Shown here: one piece after another, positions 1-4,606 of the stretch
Position numbering within the stretch: position 1 is the first letter of the stretch
How the letters are laid out: each line of letters starts with the position of its first letter
NCBI GenBank assembly: GCA_021107345.1
Contig: JAIOSX010000217.1
Coordinates: 1-9,782, forward strand
DNA from: Candidatus Aegiribacteria sp.
GTDB lineage: Bacteria; Fermentibacterota; Fermentibacteria; Fermentibacterales; Fermentibacteraceae
Length of the DNA: 9,782 nucleotides
Reading direction: 5' to 3'
Program-made: the position numbers and the translations under genes
The notes under the pieces: model-generated
Databases searched by the model: none
Seen by the model: the letters and a program-made list of their open reading frames with translations, nothing else
Told to the model about the DNA's origin: nothing

Positions 1-101
1 AAGTATGTCTTGCCGCACTGGCGCACACCTCGCAATAACAGAGGCTTCCGCGATGATTTCCTTTTCCAGGCTGCAAGTGCTTTTTCGGCTTTGCGTTTCA
101 T
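1..101 (-). CDS. AAA ATPase of the DUF4143 type, N-terminal fragment
   Basis: Only the first 33 codons lie in the window; the gene continues past the left edge. The peptide opens MKRKAEKALAAW and then reads KPLLLRGVRQCGKTY, which is the P-loop of the AAA_14/DUF4143 family (these proteins typically have LLxGxRQxGKT about 20-30 residues from the start). Family members are predicted cytoplasmic ATPases with a C-terminal DUF4143 domain, often found in accessory or patchily distributed loci, and their cellular role is poorly defined. The start is ATG at 101-99. I see no Shine-Dalgarno sequence before it, but a promoter-like pair sits so close that the mRNA could be leaderless. The short visible length limits certainty about the C-terminal half. 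Confidence 0.82.
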   Translation of the reverse strand, partial: MKRKAEKALAAWKRKSSRKPLLLRGVRQCGKTY

Positions 102-107
102 ATCAGG

Positions 108-136
108 AATCTAGCTAGCATGTAACAACAAGTCAA
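108..136 (-). promoter_or_regulatory. candidate sigma70-type promoter of the AAA ATPase gene
   Basis: On the minus strand a -35-like TTGACT (131-136) and a -10-like TAGATT (108-113) are separated by exactly 17 nt. Only 6 nt separate the -10 box from the ATG, so transcription would begin at or next to the start codon. This fits the lack of a ribosome binding site. It is inferred from motif match only. Confidence 0.4.
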
Positions 137-138
137 TG

Positions 139-160
139 ATATTCGGGAATTATCGAATAT
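139..160. repeat. inverted repeat upstream of the AAA ATPase promoter
   Basis: Perfect 7-bp arms ATATTCG (139-145) and CGAATAT (154-160) flank an 8-nt centre. The repeat lies just upstream of the -35-like box of the leftward gene, a reasonable position for an operator. No U-tract follows on either strand, so it does not look like a terminator. Confidence 0.45.
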
Positions 161-370
161 TTCATAGGAGAATTTCGTAATTACTACTACTAATTGCCAC
201 TTGTTGCATAAGAGATTACTGAAACTCTATTCCCTGAGAAGTACATGAATTCCGGAAATATCCCAGCTGCCAACAAGAGAACAGATTTGTCATCTTGACT
301 GAGGCAGGTCAGGCTGAATGAATTACTGCAAAATCGAATGCCTCGCAATTACAAAATGATATTTCTGTAT

Positions 371-388
371 TATGACGTAGATGTCATA
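371..388. repeat. inverted repeat immediately before the gene at 399
   Basis: Arms TATGAC (371-376) and GTCATA (383-388) flank 6 nt and end 10 nt before the start codon at 399. The position overlaps the likely 5' leader, which would suit an autoregulatory operator. It is short enough to be chance. Confidence 0.3.
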
Positions 389-398
389 GAAGGGAAAT

Positions 399-766
399 AT
401 GCTTTTGAGACTGAACGAATTTGCAGAACTGGCAAAGAAGCTGCCGGTTGTATCACTTGCTGATGTAAGAAGCACAATGCCCGGCCTTTGTTCGGGATCA
501 CAGAACAGGACATGAATTACCTTGAGCAGAAGATTCAGGTATCTTCCAGAAAGAAGATCGAAGAGCTGATAGTAAACCGCCTTGGCGAAAGAAGCATTGA
601 TGATCTGGCAAGGGATGTGGAACCCGTTGTCGCAGGCAGGAACGAACTCCTGAGGGTAAAGCTTTTCCCGGAGATCCTTCAAAACTGGGCAGGCTTTTCA
701 TACACGACAGATATCTCGCAATCCTTAGTGAAGGGACTGAGGCATTGTAAACCCGGATTTGAGTAA
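399..766 (+). pseudogene. frameshifted small gene, possible AbiE-like remnant
   Basis: An ATG at 399 preceded by GAAGGG (389-394) opens a frame reading MLLRLNEFAELAKKLPVVSL and on to about residue 30, then soon hits a stop near 512. A second frame, open from 464, continues FGITEQDMNYLEQKIQV to a stop at 764-766, but has only a TTG (488) without a ribosome binding site as a start. One added base around 478-490 joins the two into a single protein of about 122 residues. The N-terminal part resembles the winged-helix start of AbiEi-type antitoxins. The C-terminal stretch, with a DDLARDVEPVV motif and a following LFPEIL, resembles the C-terminal tail of AbiEii nucleotidyltransferases. Both resemblances are weak and judged by eye. 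It is too short to hold a nucleotidyltransferase core, so it is either decayed or an unrelated small protein. A sequencing error at the frameshift is also possible. Confidence 0.4.
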
Positions 767-773
767 AAGGAAA

Positions 774-798
774 CCGCCCGAGGTTAAGCCCCGGGCGG
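774..798 (-). terminator. intrinsic terminator of the T9SS-tail gene
   Basis: CCGCCCG (774-780) and CGGGCGG (792-798) form a 7-bp GC-rich stem. Read on the minus strand the hairpin is followed by TTTCCTTTTA, a U-rich tail, and lies 32 nt after the stop codon of the leftward gene. On the plus strand no T-run follows, so it works mainly leftward. A second weaker hairpin (ACCTGA 800-805 with TCAGGT 812-817) sits between the stop codon and the terminator. Confidence 0.8.
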
Positions 799-830
799 TA
801 CCTGATATTATTCAGGTTATTTCTGAAGAA

Positions 831-2501
831 TTATCTCACCATAAGCATTCTGTGAGTCTGGTTAATTCCATTGGCGCTTAAGCGGCAGAAGTACACGCCG
901 GGAGATACACTGGTTCCGCTTTCGTTCTGGCCGTTCCACTGTACTGAATTTGAACCCTCGTTGAAACTCTGCTTATCGGCAAGGGTTGTTACAAGGTGTC
1001 CGGCTACATTGTAGATAGAGATTGTAACCGGAGTGTTCTGTGTGAGATTGAAGCTGATGTTGGTGGTGGCATTAAAGGGATTCGGGGCATTATGAATCAT
1101 GCCGGGTGCAGTAGCCTCGGGCGCGCCATCAATTCCGGTGTTATTCCAATAGTCGAACATGAGATTGTAATTAAGTGTAAAGGCGGAATAGAGAATCCCG
1201 GAGTAGGCATTTCCGTTCCAGCCGGCGGTTGCGGGCCATTGTGAGGTGGCGTTGAAATCGTTGATTCTTACGGGTGAAGTAAAACTAGTGGGATTATTAG
1301 CGGGTGCCCAGCTGAACATCGTTGAATCTCCCGGGTCCACATTGTAGGAAACTGTAACTCCCTGCCAACCGACTTTTCTGGCTCGGATGGAACCGAGATT
1401 CTCGTCGTAACCGGAGCTGAACAAAGATTCCCAGCTCCAGGCCTCACCGCTGTTAGTGCTGAGGTAGTACCCGAAGTTATCAGACGTGGTGAACTCGAAT
1501 GTAACGGTTATCCAGCCTGTATACGGTGCTGGATCATGATCGTAAGCGATGTCGACGTCATGCAGGTCATCCCATGATCCAGGGGGGTCTACCGCTAATG
1601 TAGAAAGCCAGCTTGAAGCATAATTTGTACTTCTCTTGAGTCGGATCTCCGGAAGGTCGGATGCTGAATCATAAATTAAAGCTATTGATACATGACCGCT
1701 TGCGGCTGCTGCTATTGCTGGATGGGGATTAGCAACTCCGGGAATAGCAAAAATATTCGCGTCATCAATCCATCCGACTCCATCAATGGCGTTCCTTGCA
1801 GCTCGAATGCTTGAGTTTGTTACATCTTGTACATAGGTTACATAAGCGTAAGCTCCAGTGCCTACATCTGCATCCAAATCAGCAAACTTAACATCAGTGG
1901 CAACCTGCTCGAAGGAGAATAGTGTACCATCAGTTCTACACTTGCTGGTCCAGAGGATATCGTCTCCAGTTTCATTCCAGATGCCCATCATTATAAGCCA
2001 TGAATTTCCGCTGCCGTCTCTGACTACACGGATTTTTGGATTGGAGATGCTGCCGTTATTATTCGTTCCGCCTATGCAGAAGAAGAGCCAGGTTTCACCG
2101 CCGTCCGTCGAGCGATAGACTAGAAGACTGTCTCCTGTGGTGAGATCAGTATCGAAAATGGCGAAGATGTTGCCGTTGGTTTCATCAACATCGAAATCCT
2201 GGCCGGTACCCACTCTGCCTGCATATACAGTAACATCGTCTGCCCAGTCGTAATCGGGCCATTCAGAGTAATCTTCATCTTCTCTGAAAACTGAAACTGC
2301 CCTTTCAACGGGAGATAGGTATTCAAAGTTTGAAGTGGGGTCGTTGATATCCTCGAGAGTTGTAGGATCAAGTACTCCCGGTGGTGCTGTATAACCACTT
2401 CTATTGCCCGGTAGCTCAGTGCCGAATTCATCAATTGAGACATCGTGTGTACCTGCAAAAAGTAAACTTACAGAAAGCAGGCTAAATACTACATATTTCA
2501 T
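831..2501 (-). CDS. secreted Asp-box (BNR) protein with T9SS type A sorting domain
   Basis: A 556-residue protein. Residues 1-17 form a signal peptide (MKYVVFSLLSVSLLFAG) for Sec export. The body, about 60-450, is rich in beta-strand-like repeats and contains a canonical Asp-box, STDGGETW (131-138), with weaker copies near 291-298 (STNYASSW) and 348-355 (STNSGEAW). Such repeats mark sialidase/BNR-type beta-propellers, but I see no sialidase catalytic FRIP motif, so no enzymatic activity is claimed. The last 90 residues (about 467-556) are a Por-secretion/T9SS type A sorting domain: PNPFN at 473-477, then VTISIYNVAGHLV, SPGVYFCRL and a basic C-terminal end. In organisms with T9SS this tail directs passage across the outer membrane and is usually cleaved. 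The ATG at 2501 is preceded by GAAAGGA (2508-2514) with 6 nt spacing. The gene is monocistronic, with its own promoter candidates and terminator. The substrate or ligand is unknown. Confidence 0.88.
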   Translation of the reverse strand: MKYVVFSLLSVSLLFAGTHDVSIDEFGTELPGNRSGYTAPPGVLDPTTLEDINDPTSNFEYLSPVERAVSVFREDEDYSEWPDYDWADDVTVYAGRVGTGQDFDVDETNGNIFAIFDTDLTTGDSLLVYRSTDGGETWLFFCIGGTNNNGSISNPKIRVVRDGSGNSWLIMMGIWNETGDDILWTSKCRTDGTLFSFEQVATDVKFADLDADVGTGAYAYVTYVQDVTNSSIRAARNAIDGVGWIDDANIFAIPGVANPHPAIAAAASGHVSIALIYDSASDLPEIRLKRSTNYASSWLSTLAVDPPGSWDDLHDVDIAYDHDPAPYTGWITVTFEFTTSDNFGYYLSTNSGEAWSWESLFSSGYDENLGSIRARKVGWQGVTVSYNVDPGDSTMFSWAPANNPTSFTSPVRINDFNATSQWPATAGWNGNAYSGILYSAFTLNYNLMFDYWNNTGIDGAPEATAPGMIHNAPNPFNATTNISFNLTQNTPVTISIYNVAGHLVTTLADKQSFNEGSNSVQWNGQNESGTSVSPGVYFCRLSANGINQTHRMLMVR

Positions 2502-2564
2502 AAATATCCTTTCTTGAGTTTGTTATTCGGATGCATTTACCCTTTAAGCTTTTCTCTCCTTTCC

Positions 2565-2610
2565 GATAAAAAACTTGCTTAATACTATGTCAAAGCCACA
2601 GACGTGTCAA
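2565..2610 (-). promoter_or_regulatory. candidate tandem promoters of the T9SS-tail gene
   Basis: Two perfect minus-strand TTGACA boxes occur 17 nt apart. The distal one (2605-2610) has TAGTAT (2582-2587) at 17-nt spacing. The proximal one (2588-2593) has the weaker TTTATC (2565-2570), also at 17 nt. Transcripts would have leaders of roughly 55-75 nt before the start codon at 2501. Motif evidence only. Confidence 0.45.
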
Positions 2611-2724
2611 TATATCCTATTATAGAAGTATGTAATGATTGAAGCGATATCATTCAACAGGATTATAAGTATTGGTGGTTAGAAATATCGTGAAGCGCTA
2701 AACCCATTCAACTCTCTTTATTTA

Positions 2725-2811
2725 TGGTACCGGAGGAGGGACTTGAACCCTCATGTTCACAAGGAACAACGGATTTTGAGTCCGTCGCGTCTGCCATTCC
2801 GCCACTCCGGC
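2725..2811 (-). tRNA. tRNA-Leu (anticodon CAA)
   Basis: The 87-nt gene folds into a type II tRNA. The acceptor stem is GCCGGAG paired with CTCCGGT (first pair G-U), discriminator A, and the CCA end is encoded (2725-2727 on the plus strand reads TGG). The anticodon arm ACGGA/TCCGT encloses loop CTCAAAA, giving anticodon CAA (2776-2778), which reads UUG leucine codons. A long variable arm precedes the GGGTTCAAGTCCC T-arm, as expected for leucine. A -10-like TACAAT lies at 2837-2842 on the minus strand, but I find no good -35 box. It is transcribed away from the tRNA-Met/tRNA-Val pair. Confidence 0.97.
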
Positions 2812-2857
2812 ACCGATCTCACTGCATTCACTGGTAATTGTATCTTCATATCACAAT

Positions 2858-2884
2858 CCTGCGGAATATGAACAATACCGCAGG
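2858..2884. repeat. inverted repeat between divergent tRNA genes
   Basis: Perfect 7-bp arms CCTGCGG (2858-2864) and CCGCAGG (2878-2884) are separated by 13 nt. No U-tract follows on either strand, so this is not an obvious terminator. It sits between the leftward tRNA-Leu and the rightward tRNA promoter and could be a regulatory site or an incidental hairpin. Confidence 0.4.
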
Positions 2885-2926
2885 GGAAATGCAAGGGTCT
2901 CCGGTCGTATAAAAGTGTAAATCATC

Positions 2927-2955
2927 TTGACAAATGCGCCATTTTGAGATAAGTT
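2927..2955 (+). promoter_or_regulatory. candidate promoter of the tRNA-Met/tRNA-Val pair
   Basis: A perfect -35 TTGACA (2927-2932) is followed after 17 nt by a weak -10 TAAGTT (2950-2955). The tRNA-Met 5' end lies 13 nt downstream of the -10 box, leaving a very short leader, as is usual for tRNA promoters. Confidence 0.5.
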
Positions 2956-2967
2956 TGTTCACTTATC

Positions 2968-3044
2968 GGGCCCATAGCTCAGTTGGCTAGAGCCACCGGC
3001 TCATAACCGGTCGGTCCCTGGTTCGAGTCCAGGTGGGCCCACCA
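2968..3044 (+). tRNA. tRNA-Met (anticodon CAT)
   Basis: A 77-nt tRNA. The acceptor stem GGGCCCA pairs with TGGGCCC, the D-arm contains AGCTCAGTTGGCTAGAGC, the anticodon loop is CTCATAA with anticodon CAT at 3002-3004, and the T-arm reads CCTGGTTCGAGTCCAGG. The CCA end is encoded at 3042-3044. The fully paired first acceptor base pair and the absence of the three G-C pairs typical of initiators argue against tRNA-fMet. A CAT anticodon can also mark tRNA-Ile2, in which TilS converts C34 to lysidine. The sequence alone does not exclude that. Confidence 0.93.
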
Positions 3045-3062
3045 GACCTCTTGATCCAGAAA

Positions 3063-3139
3063 GGGCGGGTAGCTCAGTTGGCTAGAGCACAAGCTTCACA
3101 CGTTTGGGGTCGCAGGTTCAAATCCTGTCCCGCCCACCA
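3063..3139 (+). tRNA. tRNA-Val (anticodon CAC)
   Basis: A 77-nt tRNA starting 18 nt after tRNA-Met and surely cotranscribed with it. The acceptor GGGCGGG pairs with CCCGCCC, the anticodon stem CAAGC/GTTTG holds loop TTCACAC (anticodon CAC at 3097-3099), the T-arm is CAGGTTCAAATCCTG, and CCA is encoded at 3137-3139. It reads GUG valine codons. Its D-arm (TAGCTCAGTTGGCTAGAGC) is identical to that of the neighbouring tRNA-Met. Confidence 0.96.
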
Positions 3140-3168
3140 TTTTCTGGAGCGGGAGAAATGGTGCGGTG

Positions 3169-3203
3169 ATCATGTTACATGATGCAAGCATCAAATTTGA
3201 AGC
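3169..3203. repeat. three consecutive palindromes downstream of tRNA-Val
   Basis: ATCATGT-T-ACATGAT (3169-3183), TGATGC-AA-GCATCA (3180-3193) and the perfect 10-mer TCAAATTTGA (3191-3200) overlap end to end. They lie between tRNA-Val and the terminator. The first two share bases and so would be mutually exclusive as hairpins. Possible roles are protein-binding sites, alternative RNA folds or RNase processing signals. None is demonstrated. Confidence 0.5.
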
Positions 3204-3210
3204 CTATTCA

Positions 3211-3244
3211 GGGGTACCAATTTTCGGGTACCCCTTTTCTTTTT
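3211..3244 (+). terminator. intrinsic terminator after the tRNA-Met/Val pair
   Basis: GGGGTACC (3211-3218) and GGTACCCC (3227-3234) form a perfect 8-bp stem around an 8-nt loop, followed by TTTTCTTTTT (3235-3244). This is a textbook Rho-independent terminator. It ends only 25 nt before the start codon of the zinc-ribbon gene, so it could also act as an attenuator for the downstream cluster. Confidence 0.88.
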
Positions 3245-3269
3245 GTGGAACATGCGGGAGTATGAATTG

Positions 3270-3992
3270 ATGAATGAAGATCTTAAGAAATTATTGCTGA
3301 TGCAGGAAGTTGATTCCCGCATAGACCGCATGACTGCGGAAATGGATGAAATACCCCGTGAGAAGCTTATCCATGAGAGAGAGCTTGCGTCACAGAAGGC
3401 GGATTACGAGAAAGAGAAGAAAAAACTGGAGGAAGTAAGGGAATCCAGCAGTAAATGTAATAAGAACAAGGAAACTACGAACAATACGCTGGCTGATTTC
3501 AAGAGCAAACTTCTGGAGATGAAAACAAATGAGGCGTACAGGGCAATGCTGGAGCAGATAAAATTCACCGAGAAAAAGATCAGCGACCTTGACAGCCAGA
3601 TCCTTGAAAAAATGTACGAAGAGGAACAGAGCGAAAAGGACCTTGAAGAGGCAAAGAAGATATGGGAGCGGAATGCAAAGAGAGCCGCTAAGAGGCAGGA
3701 TATTCTTGACGGTCAGCTTGAGGTTCTGACTGAGAATATGGAAGGACTGATGGCTGAGCGGAAAGAGATAGCTTCAGGGATAGGCAAGCGACTTCTGGAT
3801 AAGTATGAGCAGCTCCGTGCATCAGGCAGAGGGCTTGTAGTCGTTGGCCTGCAGAAAGGAACCTGTGGAGGCTGCCTTACGAATATTCCGCCTCAGACCG
3901 CGGTTGAGATCAGCCAGGGAGATACATTCATCTGCCCCATATGCGGACGTTTTGTAGTCTGGAAGGACGACAGCTCCATGGCTGGAGCATAA
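3270..3992 (+). CDS. coiled-coil C4-type zinc-ribbon protein (CT398/HP0958-like)
   Basis: A 240-residue protein of the zf-RING_7 family. Residues 1 to about 180 are a charged, Lys/Glu-rich antiparallel coiled coil containing the family-typical KTNEAYRAMLEQI segment (about 85-97). The C-terminal zinc ribbon has CGGC (C199, C202) and CPIC (C222, C225). Relatives such as Chlamydia CT398 and Helicobacter HP0958 bind sigma-54 or flagellar mRNA, and in most phyla the function is unknown. A nucleic-acid or protein scaffolding role is inference only. I chose ATG 3270 because GGGAG (3256-3260) precedes it by 9 nt and the resulting N-terminus MNEDLKKLLLMQEVD matches the family. A TTG at 3243 lies in the terminator T-tract, and an ATG at 3252 lacks a ribosome binding site. 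rnpB starts about 21 nt after the stop. Confidence 0.92.
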   Translation: MNEDLKKLLLMQEVDSRIDRMTAEMDEIPREKLIHERELASQKADYEKEKKKLEEVRESSSKCNKNKETTNNTLADFKSKLLEMKTNEAYRAMLEQIKFTEKKISDLDSQILEKMYEEEQSEKDLEEAKKIWERNAKRAAKRQDILDGQLEVLTENMEGLMAERKEIASGIGKRLLDKYEQLRASGRGLVVVGLQKGTCGGCLTNIPPQTAVEISQGDTFICPICGRFVVWKDDSSMAGA

Positions 3993-4002
3993 ACAAAATC
4001 GT

Positions 4003-4008
4003 TATATT
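4003..4008 (+). promoter_or_regulatory. candidate -10 box for rnpB
   Basis: TATATT (5 of 6 matches to TATAAT) lies 6-8 nt before the predicted RNase P RNA 5' end, in the short gap after the zinc-ribbon gene. I find no good -35 hexamer 16-18 nt upstream, so rnpB may instead be processed from a longer transcript. Confidence 0.4.
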
Positions 4009-4013
4009 TCATC

Positions 4014-4586
4014 AGAGGGTCAGGTGAGTGGCCGCCCCCCGAGGGGAGGAAAGTCCGGGCTCCACAGGGCGGGACACCGGGGAAATCCCGGTTCCGGTAA
4101 CGGAGAGAACGTGCCACAGAAACGAAACCGCCCCCTGCGGTATCTCACAGATATGATAGGAGTGTGTCCGGCAATGTGCATTGAGCAGAATATCCTCACG
4201 GCTGAGATAAAATGCTCGGAGATTTGAGGAGAATACTGGATGTATTTGACGATAATATGCGAGTATTATAGCCAGCCGTGTGTGTCTTATGCCAATGTTT
4301 CATTGTCGGACAGGCTCCTAGATGAGACTGACTGTAATTTTCATAGGGGGTAAGGGTGAAAAGGTGGGGTAAGAGCCCACCGGGATGCTGGTAACAGCAT
4401 CCGCACGGCAAACCTTGTCCGGTGCAAGGCCGAATAGGGAGGATTGGTCTCATTGAGGCCGGGGAATTGCCCGTTCCCCTTGACCTCCGGGTTGGCCGCT
4501 GGAGGTGTCAGGTAACTGGCATCCAAGACGGATGGCCACTACCGCCCGTATGGCGGGACAGAACCCGGCTTACAGCCTGACCCTTT
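4014..4586 (+). ncRNA. rnpB: RNase P RNA, class A, with greatly expanded P12
   Basis: The catalytic RNA that removes tRNA 5' leaders. Hallmarks in order: P1 5' strand AGGGTCAGG (4016-4024) pairing with CCTGACCCT (4576-4584); P2 AGTGGCC (4027-4033) with GGCCACT (4534-4540); conserved GAGGAAAGTCCGGGCTCC of P4; P9 capped by a GTAA tetraloop (4093-4104); the ACGAAACCG core; P13 (4363-4381); P14 with a GTAA loop (4383-4402); P17 (GGGGAA 4461-4466, TTCCCC 4474-4479), whose loop GCCC can pair with GGGC (4067-4070) as P6, diagnostic of class A; L15 with the tRNA-CCA-binding GGT (4490-4492); and the near-universal ACAGAACCCGGCTTA (4558-4572). About 573 nt is long for bacteria (about 350-450). The excess lies in P12 (4131-4350). 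P3 is unusually short. No terminator follows, and recJ begins 17 nt later. Confidence 0.97.
4131..4350 (+). other. extended P12 domain of RNase P RNA
   Basis: About 220 nt replace the usual P12 stem of a few tens of nt. Nested complementarity is clear. Base CCCCCT (4131-4136) pairs with AGGGGG (4345-4350); TAGGAG (4157-4162) with CTCCTA (4315-4320); TGTCCGGCAATG (4165-4176) with CATTGTCGGACA (4301-4312), one G-U pair; CACGGCTG (4197-4204) with CAGCCGTG (4273-4280); and an apical hairpin ATAATA (4252-4257) with TATTAT (4264-4269). Order and polarity fit one long, partly branched arm. It contains no credible ORF. Removing it leaves a core of about 353 nt. Confidence 0.8.
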
Positions 4587-4594
4587 CTACTTTT

Positions 4595-4606
4595 GGAGGA
4601 TTCTTG
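4595..4606 (+). promoter_or_regulatory. ribosome binding site deciding the recJ start
   Basis: GGAGGA (4595-4600) followed after 3 nt by TTG (4604). The spacing is short but the Shine-Dalgarno sequence is strong, and it lies just outside the folded rnpB P1 helix (ends about 4586). The next in-frame candidate, GTG 4619, would remove the conserved tryptophan of RecJ N-termini. Confidence 0.6.

Larger units (their letters stand above)
102..398. other. AT-rich intergenic region
   Basis: This stretch separates the leftward ATPase from the rightward gene remnant. I see no plausible coding region in it. It contains the promoter-like pair and inverted repeat described for the ATPase, and a second short inverted repeat (TATGAC 371-376 and GTCATA 383-388) just ahead of the rightward gene. 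A TTGACT at about 296-301 could be a rightward -35 box, but I find no good -10 partner. Confidence 0.5.

Noticed and set aside
323..682. 119-residue minus-strand open frame
   Set aside because: It overlaps the rightward remnant at 399-766, has no good ribosome binding site, and its sequence looks like an antisense shadow. Some doubt remains because the rightward gene is itself broken.
2120..2458. 112-residue minus-strand open frame
   Set aside because: It is an out-of-frame shadow of the T9SS-tail gene on the same strand, and the real frame has a signal peptide and domains.
3243..3269. Upstream TTG/ATG starts for the zinc-ribbon gene
   Set aside because: TTG 3243 is inside the terminator T-tract and ATG 3252 lacks a Shine-Dalgarno sequence; ATG 3270 has GGGAG at proper spacing and a family-like N-terminus.
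4024..4227. 67-residue open frame starting in rnpB
   Set aside because: It coincides with conserved RNase P RNA structure; the open frame is incidental.
4197..4280. Possible separate small RNA or mobile element inside the P12 arm
   Set aside because: No terminal repeats, target duplication or independent promoter are visible; the complementary segments nest within the P12 helices, so a structural extension is simpler.
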